In this document: one piece after another, positions 8,978-16,910 of the stretch | How the letters are laid out: every line of letters begins with the position of its first letter | Position numbering within the stretch: the first letter of the stretch is position 1 | Source: Bradyrhizobium sp. Tv2a-2 | GTDB taxonomy: Bacteria; Pseudomonadota; Alphaproteobacteria; Rhizobiales; Xanthobacteraceae | Assembly: GCF_000472425.1 (NCBI RefSeq) | Contig: NZ_AXAI01000007.1 | Span: forward strand, 199,464 to 263,463 | Length of the DNA: 64,000 bases | Reading direction: 5' to 3' | Program-made: the position numbers and the translations under genes | Notes under the pieces: model-generated | The model's input: only the letters and a program-made list of their open reading frames with translations | Database searches by the model: none | What the model was told of the DNA's origin: nothing

Positions 8978-9060
8978 CCGTCATTCCGGGGCGCGCGAAG
9001 CGCGAACCCGGAATCTCGAGATTCCGGGTTCGATGCTGTCGCATCGCCCCGGAATGACGG
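8978..9060. repeat. palindromic intergenic repeat, CATTCCGG family, copy 1
   Basis: The outer arms CCGTCATTCCGGGGC and GCCCCGGAATGACGG (15 bp) are perfect complements. Inside are GCGCGAAGCGC, a perfect 26-bp palindrome at 9005-9030 centred on CTCGAG, and GATGC-TGTC-GCATC. The element fills the gap between the convergent GntR and allophanate hydrolase genes and could end both transcripts. A related copy is at 32331-32436. Confidence 0.85.
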
Positions 9061-9067
9061 TGCCAAA

Positions 9068-10867
9068 TCACACCGCAGCGGCTTCCGCCATATACGCCCG
9101 CCAGCCGCCGAACTCGGAGATATTCCGCGCGCGCTCGAGCGCGGCCGGCTCGACGATAAAGCCCTTCACATTGCGGCCGTCGGCGAGCCGGATGGTGCCG
9201 ATCGAGAGCGGCGGCGGGATTGCTGCGACGAATTTGCCAAAGGCGGCGGCCGACAGCGCCCAGATCTCCAGCTCTATCGCCGTGCCCGTACCAGGCTCGA
9301 CGCGCAGCATGCCCGGCTTTGGCGGGGTGGTGTCGAGCGCATAGAGCTTGTAGTCGGGCGCCGTCACGGTGGTCTCGACCAGCCGCCCGGATAGCGCCTT
9401 CAATTCACCGTTCAGCGCCATGCCGGACAGATGCGCGCCGACCACGGCGATCGGAATGTCGTCCTGGCCGACACTTGCCGGCAGCGGCGCGAGCGGCGGC
9501 TGCGCAATGTTGTTGGCGCCGACACCGAGCCTGGTGTCGGCGTGGAAGACGCGGCCGATCGAGGCGAGCAGCGCATCGCGCCCGGCAGGTGCGAGCAGGG
9601 TGACGCCGAACGGCAGGCCGTCGCTGCGGAACGAGGCTGGCAGCGCCAGTCCGCAGAGGTCGAGCAGGTTGACGAAATTGGTGTAGGTGCCGAGCCGGCT
9701 GTTGAGCAGGACCGGATCGGCCAGCACCTGCGCTGTCGTATAGACCGACGGCGTTGTCGGCAGCACCATGGCATCGAAATTCGCCAGGATACGCTCGGCG
9801 ATCTTGCGGACGCCCTGCAGCCGGTAGAGCGCGGAAAAAGTCTCCGCCGCGGTGAGCCGCGCGCCGGGCGCAATGACCTCGCGCGTGACAGGATGGATAG
9901 CGTCGGGCGATGACGCCAGCAGATTGCGGATCACGAGATAGCGCTCCGCTACCCACGGCCCCTCATAGAGCAGCCGCGCCGTCTCGTAGAACGGCTCCAT
10001 GTCAAATTCGACGAGGGTGGCGCCGAGTGCGGCAAACCGCTTCAGCGCGTCGCGATAGGCGGCCTCTTGCGCCTTGTCGCCGAAGAAGATCAATTGCCCG
10101 CTCTTGGGAATGCCAAGGCGGAAATTGGCCGGCAGCCCGGTGATCTCGCCCAGCGCTCGGTCGCGCGAAAATGGATCGGCGCCGTCGGGGCCGCTCATGG
10201 CGGCAAGTGCGGTCACGGCGTCGTCGACGGTGAGCGAGAAGATCGACACACAGTCGAGCGTACGGCAGGCCGGTACGACGCCGGCGGTCGAGATCATGCC
10301 GAGGCTTGGCTTGAGGCCGACGATATTGTTGAGCAGCGCCGGCACGCGGCCGCTTCCCGCGGTGTCGGTGCCGAGCGCAAGCGGCACAAGCCCTGCGGCA
10401 ACCGCGACCGCTGATCCCGAGCTTGAGCCGCCCGGCAACAGCTCGGCGCGCAGCGGGTTCTTCGGGATGCCGTAAGGTGAGCGCACGCCGACAAGGCCGG
10501 TCGCGAACTGGTCGAGATTGGTCTTGCCAATGGGAATGGCGCCGGCCGCCCGCAGCCGCGCGACCGCGGTCGCATCAAATGTCGGCGAATAGGCGAAAGC
10601 CGGGCAGGCGGCCGTGGTCGGCAGGCCCAGCATGTCGATATTGTCCTTCACGGCGACCGGCACGCCAAGAAGCGGCAGCCGGGTCGCGTCCTTGCGTGCT
10701 GCGAGGCTCTCGGCCTCCGCGATCGCATCCTTTTCGTCGCGCAGTGAGATGAAGATGGCGGGATCGTTGTGGTCGCGGATACGCTGATAGCTGCGTGCGA
10801 CGGTCTGCGCAGGCGTTAGGGTGCCTGCGCGATGCGCGGCCACGATCGCGGCAACGGTTTCGGTCAC
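9068..10867 (-). CDS. atzF: allophanate hydrolase
   Basis: 599 residues starting at GTG 10867, with GGAG about 8 bases upstream; the ATG 4 bp further out is in another frame. The amidase domain (about 1-460) carries K74 in VAVKDNID, the cis-Ser in GGSSSG (147-150) and the nucleophile S172 in TDTAGSGRVP. The extra C-terminal domain (about 480-599) ending ISEFGGWRAYMAEA is characteristic of allophanate hydrolases such as AtzF/DUR2. The enzyme converts allophanate to two ammonia and two CO2. It is the terminal step for products of the AtzG/E/H-like set, and it has its own sigma-54 element at 10942-10956. Confidence 0.93.
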   Translation of the reverse strand: MTETVAAIVAAHRAGTLTPAQTVARSYQRIRDHNDPAIFISLRDEKDAIAEAESLAARKDATRLPLLGVPVAVKDNIDMLGLPTTAACPAFAYSPTFDATAVARLRAAGAIPIGKTNLDQFATGLVGVRSPYGIPKNPLRAELLPGGSSSGSAVAVAAGLVPLALGTDTAGSGRVPALLNNIVGLKPSLGMISTAGVVPACRTLDCVSIFSLTVDDAVTALAAMSGPDGADPFSRDRALGEITGLPANFRLGIPKSGQLIFFGDKAQEAAYRDALKRFAALGATLVEFDMEPFYETARLLYEGPWVAERYLVIRNLLASSPDAIHPVTREVIAPGARLTAAETFSALYRLQGVRKIAERILANFDAMVLPTTPSVYTTAQVLADPVLLNSRLGTYTNFVNLLDLCGLALPASFRSDGLPFGVTLLAPAGRDALLASIGRVFHADTRLGVGANNIAQPPLAPLPASVGQDDIPIAVVGAHLSGMALNGELKALSGRLVETTVTAPDYKLYALDTTPPKPGMLRVEPGTGTAIELEIWALSAAAFGKFVAAIPPPLSIGTIRLADGRNVKGFIVEPAALERARNISEFGGWRAYMAEAAAV

Positions 10868-10941
10868 TCATGACTCCGAAAGAAACCCGGCAGCTTGTCC
10901 GGGACGTAAGCGTCTTCGACTAAATTTTCTCCCGTTGCGAA

Positions 10942-10956
10942 GCAAGGGGTATGCCA
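10942..10956 (-). promoter_or_regulatory. sigma-54 (RpoN) -24/-12 promoter for allophanate hydrolase
   Basis: Read on the minus strand, TGGCATACCCCTTGC matches TGGCAY-N5-TTGC with the obligatory 10 bases between GG and GC. It lies about 75 bp upstream of the GTG start at 10867. Together with 685-701 it places both transcription units of the island under nitrogen-type control. Confidence 0.7.
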
Positions 10957-10971
10957 TGTGTACAACATGGC
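10953..10971. promoter_or_regulatory. dyad overlapping the -24 element, candidate operator
   Basis: GCCATGT-GTACA-ACATGGC has perfect 7-bp arms and covers the -24 box on the minus strand. A repressor bound here would block RpoN holoenzyme. The FCD-GntR regulator at 8211-8963 is the obvious candidate, but this is inference. Confidence 0.5.
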
Positions 10972-11091
10972 TCGACGCGGAACATGCCGGATTTTCGGTT
11001 TGGAGTCAGCGCTTTGCGGAGTCTACAAGGTCTGAGAAGAGGTGCGGTCGCGTTGCCTCGGCCGCCCTGTCTGCTTAATCGTTGGGCAATC

Positions 11092-12366
11092 TCACGTCGT
11101 GACCTTGCTGCTGCCTTGCGTGATCAGCCGCGCCGAGCGCTGGTCGCGGGCGTAGATCCAGAGCCAGCTCAGGGCGACGCTTAGCCGGTGACGCAGGCCG
11201 ATCAGGAAGTAGATGTGGGCAATCCCCCAGATCCACCAGGCGATCGCGCCCTTCAGCCGGATGCGTCCGAAGTCGATCACGGCGAGCCCTTTGCCAATCT
11301 GCGCGAGGCTGCCGGAGTGATGATAGCGGAACGGCGGCAGCGTCCGCCCGGCAAGGCGCGCCTTGATCAGGTTGGCGACATAGCGCCCCTGCTGCTTGGC
11401 GGCCGGAGCAATGCCGGGGACAGGCTTGCCATCCCAGGCGGCGATCGTGACGGTGTCGCCGATGGCAAAGATGTCGGGGTGACCGGGCACTGAGAGGTCG
11501 GGCGCGACCTCGACGCGGCCCGCACGGTCCGCCGGCGCGCCCAGCCATTCCGCGGCAGGTGAGCCGCGCACGCCGGCCGCCCAGATGATGGTGCGCGCCT
11601 CCAGTTTCTTGCCGCCATAGACCACGCCGTCCTGCGAACAGTCGGTGACGCTCTGGCCCAGCACCACCTCGACGCCGATGCGCTCCAGCGAGGCCTGCGC
11701 GTAGGCGGAGAGCTGGTCGGGAAAGCCCGTGAGCACGCGCGAGCCGGCCTCGATCAGCACCACGCGTGCCTTGCGGGTATCGATCTTGCGGAAATCGCCG
11801 ATCAGCGTGTGATGGGCGAGCTCGGCGATGGTGCCGGCGAGTTCGACCCCGGTCGGGCCCGCGCCGATGATGGCAAAGGTGAGCCGCGCGGCGCGCTTTT
11901 GCGGATCGCTTTCGCGCTCGGCGCGCTCGAAGGCGATCAGGATATGCCGCCGCAGCGTGGTCGCGTCTTCCAGCGTCTTCAGGCCCGGCGCGAATTGCTC
12001 CCATTCGTCGTGGCCGAAATAGGTGTGGCGCGCGCCGGTGGCGAGAATGAGCGTGTCGTAGGGCACGGAACCATCGCGGTCGAGCAGCACGTGGCGGTTT
12101 TCAGTATCGATGCCGGTCACGGTGGCGAACAGCGTCGTCACCTCGGGGCGGTCGTGCATCAGGTAGCGGATCGGCCACGCGATCTCGGACGTTGCCAGCG
12201 AGGCGGTCGCGACCTGGTAGAGCAGCGGCTGGAACAGGTGATGGTTGCGCCGGTCGATCAGGGTGATCTGAACCGGCGCCCCCTTGAGACGATAGGTCGC
12301 CTCCAGCCCGCCGAAACCGGCGCCGACGATCACCACGCGATGTGGATTTTGCGGTGTCAATGTCAT
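11092..12366 (-). CDS. type II NADH dehydrogenase (NAD(P)/FAD-dependent oxidoreductase)
   Basis: 424 residues from ATG 12366, with GAGG 10 bases upstream; a longer in-frame start at 12405 adds 13 residues without homology. There are two Rossmann folds: FAD binding at the N-terminus (VVIVGAGFGGLEA) and NADH binding (FAIIGAGPTGVELAG). LATGARHTYFGHDEW and DTVTIAAWDGKPVPGIAPAAKQQG are typical of NDH-2. The C-terminus (LRHRLSVALSWLWIYA) is an amphipathic membrane anchor. The enzyme passes electrons from NADH to quinone without pumping protons. It is a stand-alone gene. Confidence 0.9.
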   Translation of the reverse strand: MTLTPQNPHRVVIVGAGFGGLEATYRLKGAPVQITLIDRRNHHLFQPLLYQVATASLATSEIAWPIRYLMHDRPEVTTLFATVTGIDTENRHVLLDRDGSVPYDTLILATGARHTYFGHDEWEQFAPGLKTLEDATTLRRHILIAFERAERESDPQKRAARLTFAIIGAGPTGVELAGTIAELAHHTLIGDFRKIDTRKARVVLIEAGSRVLTGFPDQLSAYAQASLERIGVEVVLGQSVTDCSQDGVVYGGKKLEARTIIWAAGVRGSPAAEWLGAPADRAGRVEVAPDLSVPGHPDIFAIGDTVTIAAWDGKPVPGIAPAAKQQGRYVANLIKARLAGRTLPPFRYHHSGSLAQIGKGLAVIDFGRIRLKGAIAWWIWGIAHIYFLIGLRHRLSVALSWLWIYARDQRSARLITQGSSKVTT

Positions 12367-12471
12367 GGCGTCGGAACCTCGTTTCGTGCATTTCCTTCTG
12401 ATCATGTATTCATTTGCAAGCTCGCTCCAAGCTCTATCTTCCTATCGGGCGATAGCGAAATCCTATCGAAA

Positions 12472-13878
12472 TCACACGCCTTTCGGCGTCGGCGCGGCGA
12501 CGATGCGCTCGCGCGCCGGCAACCAGGACCCGGCGATCGCGCCGCACAGCGAGAGCAGCGCTGCTGAGAGCATCGCTTCCGCAAATCCAGCGGTAAACGC
12601 CGCCGGCGACGTGCCGGCGCTGTTTGCGGAGAAGGTGGCGACGAGCAGGGCGACACCGAACACGCCGCCGAGGAATCGTCCCATGTTGAAGATGCCGGAG
12701 GCCTTGCCCATCTCGACCACCGCGACGGAGCCGAGGATTGCGTTCTGTACCGCGGGCATCGCCGCCGATACGCCGACACCGGCGATAACGAGCGGCGCGA
12801 TCAGTGCCGAATAGGCCATGTCGGGCGCAACGATCAGAGCGATCCACAACAGCCCGATCGCTTGCATCAACAGTCCGACCACGACGAGGGCCCGCTCGCC
12901 GATCTTGCCGACCAGCCCGCCCGCGACCGGCGCTGTGACGAACAGGGTCGCGGTCCAGGGCAACAGGCGCAAGCCAGCGCCGAGCGGGGTATTGCCGAGC
13001 GCGCTCTGCAGCAGTTGCGGCAGCAGGAACAGCACGCCGTACATGGCAGCGTAGAACAGGAAGCTCGCGACAATGCCCGACGAGAACGCGCGCGCTCGGA
13101 ACAGTCGCATTGGCACCATCGGGGTCTGCGCGTGCAACTCCCAGGCGATGAAGGCGGCCGTGAGCAGCACTCCGACTGTCAGCGCCGTCAGCACCTCGGC
13201 ACTTCGCCAGCCTGCGCCGTTGCCGCGCAACAAGGCCCAAACCAGCGCGAAGGCTGCGGCTGCGACCAGCGCCAGCCCCGGGAAATCGAGGTCCGCCGCG
13301 GGTCCAAGACTTTCCCGCAGTCTGGCCGAGATCACGGCAAGCGCGACGACGCCAATCGGGACATTGATCCAGAAGATCCACTGCCAACCGAATGTTTCTG
13401 TCAGTGCGCCGCCTGCTGCAGGACCTGCGATCAGGGCAAAGCCGGTGACACCGGAGAAGATGCCGAGTGCACGGGCGCGCTCTTCCCTTGGAAACACAGC
13501 GCTCAACAGCGCCATCGCGAGCGGCAGAGTGAGCGCAGCGGCGGCTCCCTGGCCTGCCCGTGCCGCGATCAGCCAATAGATGTTGTTGGAGAGCGCGCAG
13601 CCGATCGAGGTCAGCACGAACAGGGCGACGCCTGTTGCAAACATGCGGCGGCGGCCGAAGCGGTCGCCGAGCGCAGCACCCGTGAGCAGCAGCACCGCAA
13701 AACTGAGATTATAGGCATTGACCGTCCACTGCAGCATTTCCATCGGCGCGTGGAAATCAGCGCGAATGGTCGCAAGTGCTGATGTCAAAACCATCGTATC
13801 GAGCGCCACCATGAATGACGCCAGCGCCGCCACCGCCAGCACCCAGTTCTTCTCACCTGCCGAATGACTTTCCTGCAT
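12472..13878 (-). CDS. MFS transporter, DHA2 (EmrB/QacA-like) drug exporter
   Basis: 468 residues from ATG 13878, served by GAGGAGA; the open frame extends 60 residues further upstream but that part is low-complexity and unrelated. About 14 predicted helices give the DHA2 topology. Motif A (GAALGDRFGRRRMF) follows helix 2 and the motif C-like GVTGFALIAGPAAGG is in helix 5. It likely exports hydrophobic compounds by proton antiport. It is divergent from the small ECF-operon gene at 14124, with a palindromic repeat between them. Confidence 0.88.
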   Translation of the reverse strand: MQESHSAGEKNWVLAVAALASFMVALDTMVLTSALATIRADFHAPMEMLQWTVNAYNLSFAVLLLTGAALGDRFGRRRMFATGVALFVLTSIGCALSNNIYWLIAARAGQGAAAALTLPLAMALLSAVFPREERARALGIFSGVTGFALIAGPAAGGALTETFGWQWIFWINVPIGVVALAVISARLRESLGPAADLDFPGLALVAAAAFALVWALLRGNGAGWRSAEVLTALTVGVLLTAAFIAWELHAQTPMVPMRLFRARAFSSGIVASFLFYAAMYGVLFLLPQLLQSALGNTPLGAGLRLLPWTATLFVTAPVAGGLVGKIGERALVVVGLLMQAIGLLWIALIVAPDMAYSALIAPLVIAGVGVSAAMPAVQNAILGSVAVVEMGKASGIFNMGRFLGGVFGVALLVATFSANSAGTSPAAFTAGFAEAMLSAALLSLCGAIAGSWLPARERIVAAPTPKGV

Positions 13879-14007
13879 GTTGCCGTCTCCTCTTGGCCAT
13901 GGCCGCCTCGAGCGGCTCCGCGAGCAGGACGAGCGGGGAGGGGAGAAAAGATCGGAGCAAAAAATATTTTCTTTGGGCGAATCCTTTGGCCGGCGCCGTG
14001 CGTCTAG

Positions 14008-14056
14008 GGGCATGATCCGGAAAAGTGTGTAGCGGTTTTCCGGAAAGATCATGCCC
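14008..14056. repeat. palindromic intergenic repeat, GCATGATCCGGAAAA family
   Basis: GGGCATGATC/GATCATGCCC form 10-bp outer arms and CCGGAAAA/TTTTCCGG form 8-bp inner arms. The same family recurs at 62650-62749 (two copies), 16831-16873 and, degenerate, at 40868-40932. It lies between divergent genes. Confidence 0.85.
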
Positions 14057-14123
14057 AACCAAAACCTGAAGCGCGATGGCGCCTCAGGTGTGACGGCATC
14101 GGCATCATCAAAAGGAGAAAACG

Positions 14124-14432
14124 ATGAGACGTACCCTGATCAGATACAAAGCGAGGCCGGAATCGGCCGAAAAGAATGCCGAGCTGATTGCGGCGGTTTT
14201 TGCGGAATTGAAGGATGCAAAGCCTGCCGGCCTTCGCTACCTTGCCCTGCGGCTTGAGGACGACAGCTTCGTTCATCTGGTCGTAACCGACGCCGACGAC
14301 GGATCGAGCCCATTACGCGAACTGCCGGCCTTCCAGGCCTTCCAAAGCGGAATCCGCGATCGTTGCGACGAGATGCCGCTGGTCCGCAGCGCCAGGATCG
14401 TGGGCAATTATCGCATGCTGGAGACGGAATGA
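14124..14432 (+). CDS. small protein with antibiotic-biosynthesis-monooxygenase-like pattern
   Basis: 102 residues with a very good Shine-Dalgarno (AAAGGAGAAAACG). The pattern RTLIRYKARPESAEKNAELIAAVFAEL ... FVHLVVTDADDGSSPLRELPAFQAFQSGI resembles the dimeric ferredoxin-like ABM fold, but no catalytic residue can be assigned. Its stop overlaps the ECF sigma factor start (ATGA, 14429-14432). It is therefore co-translated with the sigma factor and may be a partner or target of it. Confidence 0.65.
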   Translation: MRRTLIRYKARPESAEKNAELIAAVFAELKDAKPAGLRYLALRLEDDSFVHLVVTDADDGSSPLRELPAFQAFQSGIRDRCDEMPLVRSARIVGNYRMLETE

Positions 14433-15313
14433 CGTCAACGCCTGACGCATCCGAGGGAAGTCTCGATCGCCTGCTTGTAGCGATGCGGCCCAGGCTGCAT
14501 CGCTATTGTGCGCGCATGGTCGGTTCGGTGATCGACGGCGAGGATGTCCTGCAGGACGCCCTGATCAAGGCCGTCGAGGCGTTTGCGTCGGCGGGCCGGA
14601 TCGATAATCCGGCGGGCTGGCTGTTCCGGATCGCGCACAACACCGCGCTGGATTTCCTGCGCCGCCGCAGCCGGCTCGCGTCTTTCCAATCGGGCGAGGA
14701 GGTCGAGATGATTGCGGACCCGACTGATGCGATCTGGAGCCGGCAGGTCGCGAGCACGAGCCTTCGCACCTTCATGCGGCTTCCGGTTGCCCAGCGCTCC
14801 AGCGTGATCCTGGCCGACGTGCTGGGTTGCTCGCTGGCCGAAGTCTGCGAGGTCATGGACTGCAGCCTGCCGGCCGCCAAGGCTGCGCTGCACCGCGGAC
14901 GCACGCGGCTGCGCGAGCTCGCCGATGAAGCCGATGATGCGCCGGGGCCAAAGATGTCGGAGGCCGATCGCGATCGCCTGTCGGCCTATGTCGCACATTT
15001 CAACGCGCGTGATTTCGACGCCATCCGCGCCATGATCGCCGATGACGTCAGGCTTGAGCTCGTCAGCAAGACGCGGATGCAGGGCAAGGCCGAGGTGTCC
15101 CGCTATTTCGGAAATTACGCCGGGGTCGCGGACTGGCATCTGGTGCCCGGACTGGTCGAGGGCCGCCCGGCCATCCTGGTGTTCGATCCCGGCGAGCCCG
15201 GTGAGCGGGCGAAATATTTCATGCTGCTCGACTGGTCGGCAGACAAGGTCACGACCATCAGGGATTTCCGCCATGCCGCTTACGTCATCGACGGCGCGGA
15301 CTACGTCATTTAG
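14429..15313 (+). CDS. ECF RNA polymerase sigma factor with C-terminal SnoaL-like domain
   Basis: 294 residues. Sigma region 2 is at about 20-85 (YCARMVGSVIDGEDVLQDALIKAVEAF, NPAGWLFRIAHNTALDFLRRR) and region 4 at about 110-165 (LPVAQRSSVILADVLGCSLAEVCEVMDCSLPAAKAALHRGRTRLRE). After a linker, residues about 180-294 form an NTF2/SnoaL-like domain (HFNARDFDAIRAMIADDVRLEL). ECF groups with such tails, for example ECF41, use the fused domain instead of a separate anti-sigma factor to modulate activity. No anti-sigma gene is adjacent. Which ECF group this belongs to needs a profile search. Confidence 0.88.
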   Translation: MTSTPDASEGSLDRLLVAMRPRLHRYCARMVGSVIDGEDVLQDALIKAVEAFASAGRIDNPAGWLFRIAHNTALDFLRRRSRLASFQSGEEVEMIADPTDAIWSRQVASTSLRTFMRLPVAQRSSVILADVLGCSLAEVCEVMDCSLPAAKAALHRGRTRLRELADEADDAPGPKMSEADRDRLSAYVAHFNARDFDAIRAMIADDVRLELVSKTRMQGKAEVSRYFGNYAGVADWHLVPGLVEGRPAILVFDPGEPGERAKYFMLLDWSADKVTTIRDFRHAAYVIDGADYVI

Positions 15314-15348
15314 CGTGTGATCGGGCTCCGGCGACGGCCTGGGGCGGG

Positions 15349-15378
15349 TTAACCGTGCCGGCTAACCGGCACTATAAT
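15349..15378 (+). promoter_or_regulatory. sigma-70-type promoter with a dyad filling the spacer
   Basis: TTAACC (15349-15354) and TATAAT (15373-15378) are separated by 18 bases that are exactly GTGCCGG-CTAA-CCGGCAC, a perfect 7-bp inverted repeat. This is a classic repressor-operator position. It lies about 200 bp before the binding-protein gene at 15575. Other dyads follow: GCACATGTGC (15411-15420) and AGGTTC/GAACCT (15429-15448). Confidence 0.6.
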
Positions 15379-15574
15379 TCTTGCCATTTCCAACATTCAC
15401 GAATTATGGTGCACATGTGCTGGGCCGAAGGTTCTAAGCCTTGAACCTCGCTTGGAGCTTGCTGCCGGGGCGGAAATTCGCGCAAAAAAACCATGGAGAC
15501 ACGCCCTGGCAGGGTGCGACCGCAACGAGGCGGCGCAGACAGTTCAATTTTGGAAATTGAGGGAGGGGAATATT

Positions 15575-16747
15575 ATGAAATCGGCATTCTGGCTGGCGGG
15601 CGCGGCTGCGCTTGCGCTGGCGAGCCCGGCCTTTGCCGGCGACACCATCAAGATCGGCTTTGTCTCGACCTTCTCCGGCCCGACGGCCGTGATCGGCAAC
15701 GACATGCGCAATTCCTTCGAGCTCGCGCTCGACCATCTCGGCCGCAAGATGGGCGGCAAGCCGGTCGAGGTGATTTACGAGGACGACCAGCAGAAGCCCG
15801 ACATCGGCAAGCAGAAGACCGAGAAGCTGGTGCAGTCCGACAAGGTCGATTTCATCGCAGGCTATATCTGGTCCAACGTGCTGCTCGCCTCGCTGAAGAC
15901 GGCCGTCGATTCCCAGACCTTCCTGATTTCGGCCAATGCGGGTCCTTCGCAACTCGCCGGCGAATTGTGCTCGCCTTACGTGTTCTCGACCTCCTGGCAG
16001 AACGACCAGACGCCCGCGGCCATGGGCCTCTACATGAACCAGAAGGGCGTGAAGTCGGTATTTTTGATCGGCCCGAACTATGCAGCCGGCAAGGACATGC
16101 TTGCCGGTGTGAAGAGCACCTTCAAGGGCGAAGTGGTCGGTGAGGAATATACGGTGTGGCCGAGCCAGCTCGACTTCTCCGCCGAATTGACCAAGGCGCG
16201 CAACTCCAAGGCCGAATCGATCTTCGTGTTCTATCCCGGGGCGGCCGGCGTGCAGTTCCTCAACCAGTATGCGCAGTCGGGCCTCAAGCAGCAGATGCCG
16301 CTTTATACGGCGTTCACCGTCGACGAATTGTCGCTGCCGCTGCAGAAGGACAATGCGATCGGCGTGCCCGGCGCGCAGGAATGGGTCAACGACCTGCCGG
16401 GCGAGCAGAACAAGCGCTTTGTCGAGGACTACCGCAAGAAATATCCGGGACTGCGGCCGACCTATTACGGCGCGCAGGCCTATGACGCGGCACAACTCAT
16501 CGACAGCGCCGTGGTCGCGGTCAAGGGCGACACCTCCAAGAAGGACGCCATGAAGGCGGAGATGGAGAAGGCGAATTTCAAGTCGTTGCGCGGTGCCTTC
16601 AAGTACGGCAACAACCACATCCCGATCCAGAATTTCTACCTGCAGGACGTGGTCAAGGACGCAAGCGGCGAATTGTCGCTGAAGACGGTCGCCACCATCG
16701 TCAAGGACGATCAGGACCGCTTCCACGACAAATGTCCGATGAAGTGA
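15575..16747 (+). CDS. ABC transporter substrate-binding protein, branched-chain amino-acid (LivK/HAAT) type
   Basis: 390 residues with GGGAGGGG 4-5 bases before ATG 15575 and a Sec signal peptide cleaved after residue 21 (SPAFA-GDT). The mature start DTIKIGFVSTFSGPTAVIGNDMRNSFELALDHLG is a periplasmic-binding-protein type 1 domain of the HAAT class. The substrate cannot be told from sequence; members take up amino acids, amides, urea and aromatic acids. It is the first gene of a five-gene importer operon (to 20244). Confidence 0.9.
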   Translation: MKSAFWLAGAAALALASPAFAGDTIKIGFVSTFSGPTAVIGNDMRNSFELALDHLGRKMGGKPVEVIYEDDQQKPDIGKQKTEKLVQSDKVDFIAGYIWSNVLLASLKTAVDSQTFLISANAGPSQLAGELCSPYVFSTSWQNDQTPAAMGLYMNQKGVKSVFLIGPNYAAGKDMLAGVKSTFKGEVVGEEYTVWPSQLDFSAELTKARNSKAESIFVFYPGAAGVQFLNQYAQSGLKQQMPLYTAFTVDELSLPLQKDNAIGVPGAQEWVNDLPGEQNKRFVEDYRKKYPGLRPTYYGAQAYDAAQLIDSAVVAVKGDTSKKDAMKAEMEKANFKSLRGAFKYGNNHIPIQNFYLQDVVKDASGELSLKTVATIVKDDQDRFHDKCPMK

Positions 16748-16779
16748 GCACGGATTTTGCTAGACACGGCGGCAGCGCC

Positions 16780-16873
16780 AGAGCGTGATGACTTTTGAAC
16801 GTCATCCCGCTCTGTCCCTTTATTGAGCCTGGTCATCTCGGAAAACCGGTTTCCACTTTTCCGGATCATGCTC
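16780..16873. repeat. two adjoining palindromic intergenic repeats
   Basis: AGAGCGTGATGAC (16780-16792) and GTCATCCCGCTCT (16801-16813) pair with one mismatch. This is followed by a GCATGATCCGGAAAA-family element in inverse orientation at 16831-16873. They occupy the gap between the binding-protein and permease genes and may stabilise the upstream mRNA. Confidence 0.7.
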
Positions 16874-16910
16874 GAGACGCTGCCGCCTTTGTTTAATCAC
16901 GTGTGAGCCG

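Noticed and set aside
10821-11078. 85-codon plus-strand frame between allophanate hydrolase and NDH-2 genes
   Set aside because: No ribosome-binding site, no recognisable pattern, and it runs through the sigma-54 promoter and dyad.
15366-15387. Possible sigma-54 site GGCAC...TTGC before the HAAT importer
   Set aside because: The spacing between the GGCAC and TTGC parts is three bases too long. A sigma-70-type reading with TATAAT fits better.
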